In this document: piece after piece, positions 27,356 through 36,181 of the stretch
How positions within the stretch are numbered: the stretch's first letter is position 1
Layout of the letters: each line of letters begins with the position of its first letter
DNA from: Marinirhabdus sp963799365
GTDB lineage: Bacteria; Bacteroidota; Bacteroidia; Flavobacteriales; Flavobacteriaceae
Direction: 5' to 3'
NCBI GenBank assembly: GCA_963799365.1
Contig: CAWCWV010000001.1
Coordinates: 434,001-498,000, forward strand
Length of the DNA stretch: 64,000 nucleotides
Notes under the pieces: model-generated
The model's database searches: none
The model's input: only the letters and a program-made list of their open reading frames with translations
Told to the model about the DNA's origin: nothing
Made by a program: the position numbers and the translations under genes

Positions 27356-27414
27356 GAGCTAATTTTCTGCAGAAATTATACCAAAATTAAAAATTGAAAT
27401 AAGATATATTTAGT

Positions 27415-28788
27415 TTACCCAAAAAGATGCTGCACTACATCATTTACTTTGGCTAGCTTAATAATAGAGATGCCATACGAAGCCTTCGGAAGTTTACAGT
27501 ATTTGGAAATAATGATACTTTCAAACCCTAACTTTTCGGCTTCTAAGATACGTTGGTCTACTCTAGGAACGGGACGTACTTCGCCTGCCAAGCCAATTTC
27601 AGCTGCAAAACACATACGTTTGTCTATAGCTATATCTATGTTTGAAGATAGCACTGCAGCCACCACGGCTAGATCTATTGCAGGATCGTCTACGGTTATA
27701 CCTCCTGTAACATTTAAAAAAACATCTTTGGCTCCCAATTTAAAACCCGCTCTTTTTTCTAAAACGGCCAAAATCATATTTAGACGTTTGGCATTATACC
27801 CCGTAGCACTTCGCTGAGGTGTGCCGTATACCGCTGTAGAAACGAGCGCTTGGATTTCAATCATTAACGGTCTCATTCCTTCCAGTGTTGAAGCAATGGC
27901 AGTACCGCTTAATTCTTCCTCATGTTTTGAAATTAAAATTTCAGATGGATTGCTTACTTCACGTAGACCACTGCTTTGCATTTCATATATTCCCAGCTCG
28001 TTTGTGCTTCCAAAACGATTTTTGTTGGCACGAAGAATTCTATAAATATGGTTTCGATCGCCTTCAAACTGTAGGACAGTATCCACCATATGTTCTAAAA
28101 TCTTTGGTCCTGCAATATTTCCGTCTTTAGTAATGTGGCCAATCAAAATAACAGGCGTAGCGGTTTCTTTGGCAAATTTTATAAGCTCTGTAGTACACTC
28201 TCGTATTTGTGAAATACTGCCTGCGCTACTTTCAATATAGTTGGTATGTAAGGTTTGTATGGAATCTATCACTACAATATCGGGTTGCATTTCAGCAATA
28301 TTACGGAAGATGTTTTGTGTTTTGGTTTCTGTAAGAATATAACAACTGTTGGCTTCGGGATGCACGCGGGCAGCCCGCATTTTAATTTGTTGTGCACTTT
28401 CTTCACCGGAAACATAAAGTGTTTTATAAGGCAACTGTAATGATACTTGCAGCATTAAAGTACTCTTTCCAATACCAGGTTCCCCGCCTAAAAGTGTGAG
28501 GCTGCCAGGAACTAGACCGCCACCCAAAACACGATTTAGTTCTTCGTTTTTAGTGTCTAAACGCGCTTCTCTTTCGGAAGAAATTTCAGAAACTAAAACT
28601 GGTTTGGCATTTCGACTCCGCTCAGTGACCGGAGCAGTTTCGTTATTTTTCCAAGAAATCTTCTCTGCTTTTTGGATTACTTCTTCGGCAATGGTATTCC
28701 ATTCCTTACAAGAAGTACATTGTCCTTGCCATTTGGCGAATTGAGCGCCACAGTTTTGACAGAAAAAGCTAGTTTTTGTTTTAGCCAT
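27415..28788 (-). CDS. radA: DNA repair protein RadA (Sms)
   Basis: A 457-residue RadA with the N-terminal zinc finger (Cys10, Cys13, Cys24, Cys27), RecA-like ATPase with Walker A GGEPGIGKST (101-110), the RadA-specific KNRFGST motif and the C-terminal Lon-protease-like domain. It is a branch-migration helicase in recombinational repair. A short segment VTERSRN (54-60), in the linker between zinc finger and ATPase, is encoded by a dispersed repeat unit (28611-28630) read in frame; it lies in a variable region, so function should survive. Confidence 0.96.
   Translation of the reverse strand: MAKTKTSFFCQNCGAQFAKWQGQCTSCKEWNTIAEEVIQKAEKISWKNNETAPVTERSRNAKPVLVSEISSEREARLDTKNEELNRVLGGGLVPGSLTLLGGEPGIGKSTLMLQVSLQLPYKTLYVSGEESAQQIKMRAARVHPEANSCYILTETKTQNIFRNIAEMQPDIVVIDSIQTLHTNYIESSAGSISQIRECTTELIKFAKETATPVILIGHITKDGNIAGPKILEHMVDTVLQFEGDRNHIYRILRANKNRFGSTNELGIYEMQSSGLREVSNPSEILISKHEEELSGTAIASTLEGMRPLMIEIQALVSTAVYGTPQRSATGYNAKRLNMILAVLEKRAGFKLGAKDVFLNVTGGITVDDPAIDLAVVAAVLSSNIDIAIDKRMCFAAEIGLAGEVRPVPRVDQRILEAEKLGFESIIISKYCKLPKASYGISIIKLAKVNDVVQHLFG
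28611..28630. repeat. dispersed repeat unit inserted in frame in radA
   Basis: TTCGACTCCGCTCAGTGACC on the + strand is a unit that I recognise as a frequent intergenic repeat in flavobacterial genomes. On the coding strand it is translated as part of PVTERSRNAK. A degenerate relative sits in bioF at 47168-47186. Confidence 0.65.
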
Positions 28789-28954
28789 ATTACGTAAAAA
28801 TAAAAATAAGCTTCATTAATAAAAAAGGGAAATAATAGGTTCGTAGAAAATTTCAGGAGAAAGTTCTATAAAAAGTGAGTGTAAAGCGCATAATTTTTTA
28901 GGGGTTATAGCACTTTAAAAAATTTTAAAAATAGAAGAAAATGTTGTGTAATGT

Positions 28955-29113
28955 TTACCTGCCGCGTATAATACTGTAAAGTATTGCTATTACAGCAAGA
29001 ACTAATAAAATATGAATTAGGTTACTAGTGCCAAGGCCTTCAACAATGTTAAAGAAACCAAGAAGCCAAACTACTATACATACAACTGCAATAAGCCAAA
29101 GGATACTTCTCAT
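28955..29113 (-). CDS. small membrane protein (lmo0937 family-like)
   Basis: A 52-residue protein starting MRSILWLIAVVCIVVWLLGF and ending AIL-YSIIRGR. It has two membrane helices (about 4-22 and 31-48) joined by a short loop with NIVEGLGTSN. This pattern fits the widespread lmo0937-type family of small two-helix proteins, whose function is unknown; such genes often respond to envelope stress. It lies 39 bases past the stop of the downstream-facing esterase-like gene on the same strand. Confidence 0.75.
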   Translation of the reverse strand: MRSILWLIAVVCIVVWLLGFFNIVEGLGTSNLIHILLVLAVIAILYSIIRGR

Positions 29114-29152
29114 AAGTTTTATTGTTTAGATAATTATAAAGATAGCAATTTT

Positions 29153-30307
29153 TTAATACCCAAAATCGGTTTTAATTTTATCTGCTTTTTCCAACATTAA
29201 ATCAATAGTAATAAAGTCTACTTCTTCCTTGTCGTAAGCTCCTTGAAAGGTGCGCATTGCTTTTTTAGGGTCTCCCATTCCCTCCAAGGCAAGTCCCATA
29301 TAATAGTCGCCTAAGACGGTGTTTGGATATTGTTTTTGAGCTAGGGAGGCAATGGTTCGCAGGGATTCCCATTGTTCTTTCTTTTCGGCTGCGGTTGCTG
29401 TGGCGATAAAATCGTTTACTCGAATTGGATTGGTAAGTCCAAATAATTTCTCGATTACTTCGTATTTTTCTAAAAGATAATCGCTTATAGATGTCTCTAA
29501 TTTTAGGAGCTTATCGGTAAATTCTTGCTTACTAATAGGGCGATAAACAGCAAACATTTTTTCTAATGCCGAAGGGATAGCCCTTGCCACAAGTGAGTAA
29601 TGTGTCGCACCTTCAAAATTATCGAAATGATAATCGAAATTATCACTCTTTAATGGTTTAAGGGCAGCATCAAGTTCTACTGTAAGTTCTCTCAGGTCTG
29701 GAATATCGTCTGTGCCTGTAGCTAAATAGTAAAATGTTTTGCCTTGAATGTCTGGGATACGCTCTGGGATACGTTCTAACATCATGGGCGCTAAGTCCGG
29801 GCTTAGATTGATGTAGCCATTAAAAAGAGGTGGATCTTTAAATAAATAATAATTAATGAAATTGGCAGTAAAGTCGTGTCCTACCGCAATGGTAAATTGA
29901 GCCGTCCTATAAGTGCTGTCAATATAAGGTAGCAGCTCAAGACCAATAAACTCGAAGAAATCTGCTCCTTTATCTTCGGGCATAAAATTGGTATCGTCAT
30001 AAGCACCATCTTCATATCTAGAATCTCCTTGCATAATTCCCACCACAATACTTTCTGGCATGTCCTCCCAATAGCTAAAATAATCTACATTTCCCGCAAC
30101 TGGTTCAAACAAATAATTGGCATCCAATACTACAATTATAGGGTATATTTTATCTGCATTTTCTTCATAATCCCTAGGAAGTTGAATCTTTAATTTACGG
30201 GTTTCGCCCAGTTTTGAAGATGCAAATTCTTCATACTTAATTTTAGACTGCGCAAGGGTTGTAAGTGTAATAAAAAAGCAAGCTGAAAAGAGTAAAAGAC
30301 GTTTCAT
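29153..30307 (-). CDS. esterase-fold protein (Fes/EstD-like) lacking the nucleophile Ser, with TPR-like tail
   Basis: A 384-residue secreted protein: signal peptide (1-19, ending TLTTLAQ), then an alpha/beta-hydrolase domain of the putative esterase type (LPRDYEENADKIYPIIVVLD; SPDLAP after the nucleophile elbow). At the elbow, where GHSxGG is expected, the sequence is VGHDFTANF, with Asp145 in place of Ser. The C-terminal 90 residues look helical and TPR-like (NTVLGDYYMGLALEGMGDPKKAMRTF). It may be a non-catalytic binding protein or use an Asp nucleophile as dehalogenases and epoxide hydrolases do. The assignment to the fold is firm; activity is not. Confidence 0.72.
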   Translation of the reverse strand: MKRLLLFSACFFITLTTLAQSKIKYEEFASSKLGETRKLKIQLPRDYEENADKIYPIIVVLDANYLFEPVAGNVDYFSYWEDMPESIVVGIMQGDSRYEDGAYDDTNFMPEDKGADFFEFIGLELLPYIDSTYRTAQFTIAVGHDFTANFINYYLFKDPPLFNGYINLSPDLAPMMLERIPERIPDIQGKTFYYLATGTDDIPDLRELTVELDAALKPLKSDNFDYHFDNFEGATHYSLVARAIPSALEKMFAVYRPISKQEFTDKLLKLETSISDYLLEKYEVIEKLFGLTNPIRVNDFIATATAAEKKEQWESLRTIASLAQKQYPNTVLGDYYMGLALEGMGDPKKAMRTFQGAYDKEEVDFITIDLMLEKADKIKTDFGY

Positions 30308-30644
30308 TTTCTGAAATTTTTAGAAATCGAAAGATACTAAAATTTTCACGAGTTGGATGTAGCGTATAATGCAAACTATCATGTTCAGAAAACTCCATAC
30401 TTCAAAATTAAGCGATATTATTTCACATTAAAATGGCAAAGCAATGTGTAAGTAGTATTTTTCCAAAGCTAGTGATTTTTCAATAAAATACTTTCATTTC
30501 AACCCCACTACAATTGGTTGTAATCAAGATATTGTGCTTTTTTATTTGTAATGGTTCTTACTTTTTTTGAAGTACATTTACAGTGCAATCCGTTTTATTT
30601 AGAACTAAATACAGGCTAATCAATTAATTGACAATTAAATTTAA
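30308..30644. other. intergenic region between divergent genes (no gene seen)
   Basis: These 337 bases separate the minus-strand esterase-like gene from the plus-strand histidine kinase. They are very AT-rich and should hold both promoters, but I cannot pick a convincing TTTG/TAnnTTTG pair for either gene. I see no RNA gene, repeat or small ORF with support. Confidence 0.5.
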
Positions 30645-32627
30645 TTGAAAAATATTTTTTACATATTATGTTTTCTTTTTTGTGCAATCTCTACAGCACA
30701 GATAAAGCAAATCAATGCCATAACTTCTCAATTGGAGTATCCTATTAAGACAAGGGAGGGTTTCGAGCGTTTGGTAATGATAGATATGCTGGTGGTGAAA
30801 AAGACAAATGAGGCGGATTTAAAGAAGCAGTATTCCTATCTTCTAAAGTATCAAAAGAGTGCATTACAATGGGCTGAAAAGGAGGGTAGTCTCGAAGATT
30901 TGCTTCAGGCCAAACTTATGTTGGCTCGCTATCATGAAAAATTGGCCAATTCCATTGAAGCCATAAAACTAGGAGAAGAGTTGCTTAATTATGAAGAAAA
31001 CTTACATCCCAACCAAATGGCAGATGTGGTGTTTTTAGTGGCCAGTTCTTATACAAAGATGGAAGCATACAATGAGGTCTTGGCTTTAGAGCCACTCGCT
31101 AAGAAATATTATACAATTAAAAACGGCTACGCAACTCCAGGATATTCTTCTGCAGAACGAATAGGAATGACCTACTACCGTTTGGGGCAATACCAAAGCG
31201 CAGCAGCTAATTTTATGAAACAGGCAGATATCTATAAGCTGTCGGGGAATCAGCTCATGGTGTCCAGCATGTACCATAATACGGGACTGTCTTATTTTAA
31301 ATTGAAAGAATTTGAAAAAGCAAGGAAGTATTACGATACTGCATTGGCAGCGCTTCAGCAACCAAATAAAATAGGATTAAGTGTTAATAAACCAGAGGGG
31401 TATAATGACTATTTCAAAAAAGTAATTGAAGGTAATATAGGCCAGTTGTATTTTGAAAAGGGAGATTACGATACAGCACTTCCATATTTTTTGGAAGAAA
31501 TGAAAGCGGCAACAGCAAATAACAAGATTGGAGAATCTAGAATTATCACAAAAGCATATTACAATCTTGCTAAGCTGTATTTTTATAAAGATGAAGTGGA
31601 TCAAGCAAAGTACTATCTTGATTTAGCTTTCTTTAGTATAGATCAATTTGACGATACCGAATCTATTATTTTATTATACGAGCTAAGAGGAAAGGTTTTT
31701 TTGCGTCAAAATCAAACAAAGGAAGCTAATGAAGCTTTTGATAGAGCGAACGAAATATCAGATTCTTTAGAAAAGCAACGATTTCAACGCCAGAATCTAT
31801 TAGCATTGGCTAAGTACGATGTTGATGTAAAAGAGATTGAGCTGGAAACAAGTCAAAGAGAAGCACGCCTTATCGAAACAATAGCTAATAACCAGTGGAT
31901 TGCGATTATTATTATAGGTATTTCGTTTCTACTCATTTCATTTTTTTTGCTGAAATCGCAAAGAGACAAAAACACCATTGCTACTCAAAAAACCAATTTA
32001 GAGTCCTCACTTAAAGAAAAAGAAACACTCTTAAAAGAAGTGCATCATCGGGTAAAAAATAACTTGCAGGTAATCTCTGGATTGCTACAATTACAAGCTA
32101 AAAAAGTAGATACTCCATCAATGAACAAGGTTTTGGAAGATTCACAACGGCAAATTCACAGCATGGCCTTGGTGCACCAAATGCTATACCAACAAGACAA
32201 GTATTCGTTAATCCCTATGAAGAATTACCTCGAGAAGCTAGTGGGACAATTAATGTACAGTTTGCCAAGTAAGCATATAAAAACTATTATAGAAGTAGCT
32301 CCAATAGACTTGGGAATAGATGCCGCCATACCTTTAGGCTTATTAGTAAGTGAATTAATGACCAATACCTCAAAATATGCTTTTGGAAAAGAAGGAGGTA
32401 CTATAAAAATAGCATTTGATCAGGCAGATAAAAAAAACAGTACAAGTAGAGCGTATGTTTTTACTTACTCAGACGATGGTGTAGGGCTGCCTAAGGATTA
32501 TGAAAAAAAGTTTTCGGAAACCATGGGATTTAGGCTCATCTTTATGTTAACCGAAGAAATGGGAGGCACTATACATATAGATGGAACAAACGGTGTATGT
32601 GTAACTATAAAATTTAAAGAGGCATAA
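30645..32627 (+). CDS. TPR sensor histidine kinase (HisKA_2 type)
   Basis: A 660-residue sensor: signal peptide (1-18), a long array of TPR-like helices in the periplasm (about 40-385), one membrane helix (WIAIIIIGISFLLISFFLL, about 418-436), a short coiled segment, the HisKA_2 dimerisation box KEVHHRVKNNLQVISGLLQL with the phosphoacceptor at His467 or His468, and an HATPase with ELMTNTSKYAF and FTYSDDGVGLP. It probably phosphorylates the regulator that starts three bases after its stop. The TTG at 30645 is the only sensible start. The ligand is unknown. Confidence 0.88.
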   Translation: MKNIFYILCFLFCAISTAQIKQINAITSQLEYPIKTREGFERLVMIDMLVVKKTNEADLKKQYSYLLKYQKSALQWAEKEGSLEDLLQAKLMLARYHEKLANSIEAIKLGEELLNYEENLHPNQMADVVFLVASSYTKMEAYNEVLALEPLAKKYYTIKNGYATPGYSSAERIGMTYYRLGQYQSAAANFMKQADIYKLSGNQLMVSSMYHNTGLSYFKLKEFEKARKYYDTALAALQQPNKIGLSVNKPEGYNDYFKKVIEGNIGQLYFEKGDYDTALPYFLEEMKAATANNKIGESRIITKAYYNLAKLYFYKDEVDQAKYYLDLAFFSIDQFDDTESIILLYELRGKVFLRQNQTKEANEAFDRANEISDSLEKQRFQRQNLLALAKYDVDVKEIELETSQREARLIETIANNQWIAIIIIGISFLLISFFLLKSQRDKNTIATQKTNLESSLKEKETLLKEVHHRVKNNLQVISGLLQLQAKKVDTPSMNKVLEDSQRQIHSMALVHQMLYQQDKYSLIPMKNYLEKLVGQLMYSLPSKHIKTIIEVAPIDLGIDAAIPLGLLVSELMTNTSKYAFGKEGGTIKIAFDQADKKNSTSRAYVFTYSDDGVGLPKDYEKKFSETMGFRLIFMLTEEMGGTIHIDGTNGVCVTIKFKEA

Positions 32628-32629
32628 GT

Positions 32630-33334
32630 ATGAAGAATAAGATTTATATTGTTGAAGATCAAGCAATTTCTAGATTTGCTTTAATAGAAATTTTAGAGCA
32701 AAATGGTTATAATGTAGTTGGGAGTGCTGCAAGTGCAGACAAAGCCTGGGACGATTTAAAAAACCTAGAAATAGACGCTGCATTGTTGGACGTTAATCTT
32801 GCTGGAGAATTGGACGGAGTGTGGTTGGCACAAAAAATCAGGAAAAATAAGGATATGCCTATAATTTTTTTGAGCGCTTATGGAGACAATAACACTTTAG
32901 AACGAGTGGCATCTACCAATCCAAATGGTTATTTAATGAAGCCCTATAACACCCCAACACTTTTAACAAATCTGGCTATTGCCATTAATTCGTTTACACG
33001 CATTAGGGTTTCAGAAAATAAAGATCGAAAACCACAGTATATTTTTTTGAAAAATAATGGAAAGCAGACTCGGGTAAATGTGTATGATATACGGTTTGTA
33101 AAATCTGAAGGGAACTATCTTGAAATTGAGATGGTTTCAGAAAGACTAATTATTCGTGAAAAATTAACAGATTTTATAAAAAATTTACCAGCAACAATTT
33201 TTGTCCAAACTCATCGAAGATTTGTTGTAAATCGCGAAAAAATAAATGCTTATAATACCGATACGCTATTGGTAGGTAAAATCTCAATTCCTATTTCTAA
33301 GACTTTTAAAGCCACTGTTCAAGATTTATTTTAA
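32630..33334 (+). CDS. LytTR-family response regulator
   Basis: A 234-residue regulator. The receiver domain (1-120) keeps the acidic pocket VEDQ, phosphoacceptor Asp54 in LLDVNLAGELDGV, Ser86-region IIFLSAYG and Lys in YLMKPYN. The C-terminal LytTR DNA-binding domain (about 135-234) contains FVKSEGNYLEIEM and FVQTHRRFVVNREKI. It should be activated by the adjacent TPR kinase and bind imperfect direct repeats near target promoters; the targets cannot be read from the window. Confidence 0.93.
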   Translation: MKNKIYIVEDQAISRFALIEILEQNGYNVVGSAASADKAWDDLKNLEIDAALLDVNLAGELDGVWLAQKIRKNKDMPIIFLSAYGDNNTLERVASTNPNGYLMKPYNTPTLLTNLAIAINSFTRIRVSENKDRKPQYIFLKNNGKQTRVNVYDIRFVKSEGNYLEIEMVSERLIIREKLTDFIKNLPATIFVQTHRRFVVNREKINAYNTDTLLVGKISIPISKTFKATVQDLF

Positions 33335-33545
33335 GATAGTTATCATGTAAGAGGTAAAATCAAGGCTAAAGTGCGCTTTTTTACAAAAACAACACCATAC
33401 TTCACAAAAATTTCATTTTAAAAGTAGAAGCCTCAGATTTATAGGTAATTTAAAAAACAAGAAGAAAATGTTTTGAGTTTCTTTCAGAAAAGATTGTTGT
33501 TTGCGACAGAATACTTGGGAGCTTATTCACATTCACCTTATTACT

Positions 33546-34517
33546 TTAGCTAGTGTGTTTCTTTTTATTGTAAAAAGGAAGGGCTAAAAATGAAATCCCG
33601 CCAGAAATAATTATGTATGCCATATTGCTGGTCCAGACAATCCAGCCAAATGCGGTCCCAACGGTTTCAGCAATACCAAAAACTAATAATATTCCCATGA
33701 CCGCTGCCGGATAGGTTCCAAAACCACTGTTGGTAAAACCAAAGGTAAAACTTCCCACCACAAAAGCAGTAACCATTATACCTAAGCTGATCCCTGCTGT
33801 TTCTTCAAGCGCTTGCGTAGCCACATAAAAGGAAGCAAAATACAGTCCCCAAATAACCAAACTCAAAAATATAAAAGCCCCCTTCTTTTTCATCTTCAGG
33901 ATGCTGAAAACACCTTCTTTCAAGCCACGTATGAGCGTGCCTATTTTCAAGCTGAGTTTGCTTTTTGAATATTTCAGAAATGCTAAAAATGAAAGTAACA
34001 TTAAGAGCCCGATTCCCATAAACAATAGAAGTTTTTTTATAGGTACCACTCCAACCAAATAATCATACAATACATCAAACTGAAGTGATAGTGCCAATCC
34101 ACAAAAAAGCACCAGTAAAATTAAGTCTACAATTCGTTCGGAAATTATGGTGCCAAAACCTTTGTCGAAAGGAACGTCTTCATATTTCGTTAGTACAACA
34201 GCTCTGGAAACTTCGCCACTTTTAGGAATGAAAATATTCATAAGATACGCAATCGAAACTGCCATAAAATTATTGGCAAGTTTTGGAAAATATCCCAATG
34301 GTTGCAGCAAAAAGTTCCAACGGTACGAACGTATCACGTGACTTAAAATGCTTAACGATACAGATAGTATTACATACCAGTAGTTCGCATTTTTAAAATG
34401 TAGCTTTAATTCGGTTAATTGTTCGGTTGAAAATTGCTTGAAAACATACCAAATTAAGAAGAGGCCCAAGGCCAAGGGCAGGGCAATACTCAAAAACTTG
34501 TAGAATGATTTTTTCAC
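33546..34517 (-). CDS. lysylphosphatidylglycerol synthase TM-region/UPF0104 membrane protein
   Basis: About 323 residues with seven or eight membrane helices. Family marks are IRSYRWNFLLQPLG, ANNFMAVSIAYLMNIFIPKSGEVSRAVVL and the later GTIISERIVDLI. This is the flippase-like part of MprF-type proteins without the synthase domain; its relatives move lipids or polyprenyl precursors, but no substrate is proved. I choose the GTG at 34517, one base after the panD stop, giving MKKSFYKFLSIALP; the longer frame reaching 34586 would overlap panD by 68 bases. The two genes are probably one transcript. Confidence 0.8.
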   Translation of the reverse strand: MKKSFYKFLSIALPLALGLFLIWYVFKQFSTEQLTELKLHFKNANYWYVILSVSLSILSHVIRSYRWNFLLQPLGYFPKLANNFMAVSIAYLMNIFIPKSGEVSRAVVLTKYEDVPFDKGFGTIISERIVDLILLVLFCGLALSLQFDVLYDYLVGVVPIKKLLLFMGIGLLMLLSFLAFLKYSKSKLSLKIGTLIRGLKEGVFSILKMKKKGAFIFLSLVIWGLYFASFYVATQALEETAGISLGIMVTAFVVGSFTFGFTNSGFGTYPAAVMGILLVFGIAETVGTAFGWIVWTSNMAYIIISGGISFLALPFYNKKKHTS

Positions 34518-34518
34518 C

Positions 34519-34869
34519 TTATGTAAGGAGGTTGTTGTCTTCGTTTGGAAAGACCAAAGCAGGCTTAAAACTTTTGGCAGCCTCAAAATCCATCATAGCG
34601 TAGGTAATTAATATTAAAATATCACCAGGGGCTACTCTTCTAGCGGCTGCGCCGTTTAGTGTAATTTCACCGCTACCACGAGGGCCGGGTATGGCATAGG
34701 TTTCTAGACGTTCGCCATTGTTGTTGTTAACAATTTGCACCTTTTCGCCTTCAATAATATTGGCTGCGTCCAAAAGGTCTTCGTCTATGGTAATACTGCC
34801 AATATAATTGAGATCGGCTCCAGTTACCTTTACTCTATGAATCTTTGATTTTACTACGTGAATTTGCAT
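34519..34869 (-). CDS. panD: aspartate 1-decarboxylase
   Basis: A 116-residue pro-enzyme, normal length. The self-cleavage site is Gly-Ser in LNYIGSITIDEDLLDAA, which makes the pyruvoyl cofactor on the new Ser25-type terminus. Other marks are the KSKIHRVKVTGAD opening and NGAAARRVAPGDILILITYA. It makes beta-alanine from aspartate for pantothenate. Start ATG 34869 is preferred over the 5-codon longer frame. It lies 193 bases downstream of panC on the same strand, so the two supply consecutive inputs to pantothenate. Confidence 0.95.
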   Translation of the reverse strand: MQIHVVKSKIHRVKVTGADLNYIGSITIDEDLLDAANIIEGEKVQIVNNNNGERLETYAIPGPRGSGEITLNGAAARRVAPGDILILITYAMMDFEAAKSFKPALVFPNEDNNLLT

Positions 34870-35021
34870 GGCGCAAAGATACAATTTGATTTTAAATTTT
34901 GGATTTACGCTAGTAGATTTCAGAAAACAAGTTTTTACATCTTTTCCTTCGTAGTATCGTAAAGTAATTCTCGAAAAAAATAGGGCGCTCTTCTCTTCTC
35001 CCTATTTAAAATAAATTTTAT

Positions 35022-35056
35022 CACAAACCACAAACCACAAACCACAAACCACAAAC
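35022..35056. repeat. heptamer tandem repeat (CACAAAC)5
   Basis: Five exact copies of CACAAAC lie just past the panC stop, between panC and panD. A different heptamer, also in five copies, follows atpC at 44271. No coding or hairpin role is visible; such tracts are prone to slippage. Confidence 0.85.
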
Positions 35057-35062
35057 TATCAA

Positions 35063-35909
35063 CTAATTTAATGCTACATTATCAATAAGCCTAACTTCTC
35101 CTGCATAGGCCGCAATAAAGGCACGGTATTTTTTACCTTCTTTTTTCTTTTTAGCTGTTTTTAGATTTTTTACGCTAGCTATCTCAAAATATTCTAAGTC
35201 TAAGTTTTTATTTTCGGAGAATGCGGTTACGGCAAAATGAGTTAGTTCTGCAATTGTTTTTTCCTGAAACTGTTCTTGGGTAGTTTTTAAAATTTCAGAT
35301 ATAAAAGAGGCGTTAGTTCGCTGCGCTTCTGTGAGCCTTTTATTTCGGGAACTCATCGCCAATCCATCTTTCTCCCTTAGAATCGGGCATCCTACTATAG
35401 TAACTGGTATATTTTCCAACACCACTAGTTTTTTTACAATCTGTAATTGCTGAAAATCCTTTTCGCCAAAATAGGCTCTGTCCGGTTCAACTATTCTGAA
35501 AAGATGGTTGAGCACCGTGCCCACTCCGTCAAAATGGCCTTTGCGGTGTTTGCCTTCCATTTCGGTAGCTAGTTTTCCAAAATCGTATTTTTTGGATTTC
35601 ACCTTCTCTCCGTATACTTCGGCTGGTGTAGGTGCAAAAATAATAATGTCTTCACTTATTTGGGACAAAAGCTTGCTGTCTTCTTCTAGTTTCCTAGGAT
35701 ACTTTTTTAAATCTCCTTCGTTATCAAACTGTGTAGGGTTTACAAAAATGCTTACCACCACTACTGTATTTTCCTTGAGTGCTCTTTCAACCAAAGAAAC
35801 ATGTCCTTCGTGTAATGCACCCATAGTTGGTACAAAACCAATCGATGTTTCAATGGGTGTAACATGCCAATACTTCTTGTAGTCTTTTGGTGGTGTGGTA
35901 TACTTTCAT
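35063..35909 (-). CDS. panC: pantothenate synthetase, reading frame shifted near the 5' end
   Basis: The continuous frame (35063-35824) begins at MGALHEGHVSLVE, inside the ATP-binding PTMGALHEGH motif, and so lacks the normal first 25 or so residues. Upstream, ATG 35909 opens a frame reading MKVYHTTKRLQEVLACYT, and removal of one base in the GGG at 35855-35857 joins it to IETSIGFVPTMGALH, giving 281 residues, the family length. Other motifs are GEKDFQQLQIV and MSSRNKRLT. It joins pantoate and beta-alanine with ATP. The shift is probably a sequence error, as in several genes further on. Confidence 0.88.
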
Positions 35910-36025
35910 CTATATGATTGGATAAATTAGGAAGACGTAATGCGTTAGGTATTAGTTTTAGGCAGTTTTTATATTTATGGTGGACATTTCATAATATTTC
36001 GTTAAACACTCGCAAAATTAAGTTA

Positions 36026-36059
36026 TTGGCTTCAAACTGCATAAATTTTCGTAATTTTG
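36026..36059 (+). promoter_or_regulatory. probable promoter of the GT5-like gene
   Basis: TTG at 36026-36028 and TAATTTTG at 36052-36059 match the Bacteroidota -33/-7 pattern with 23 bases between. It lies in the divergent gap between panC and the gene at 36182, about 120 bases before that ATG. Confidence 0.5.
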
Positions 36060-36181
36060 CGTGTTTTAACAGTAACACTAGTAACATTAATACCTTACAA
36101 ATGCCCGTTGCGGTTACTTAATACGTTGAAGATGTTGAGATTGGGCATTCCATCATCTTGCAATTTAAAATATTTTTATAG

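Noticed and set aside
30308..30644. A hidden small RNA or small gene in the gap before the TPR kinase
   Set aside because: No stable hairpin with T-run, no -33/-7 pair and no ORF with ribosomal or membrane character was found.
34518..34586. Longer N-terminus of the UPF0104-like protein reaching into panD
   Set aside because: The added 23 residues are read from the panD coding end in another frame; the GTG at 34517 directly behind the panD stop is more natural.
35022..35056. Short regular repeats as a CRISPR array
   Set aside because: The units are head-to-tail heptamers with no spacers and no cas genes; the same holds for 44271-44308 and 3722-3748.
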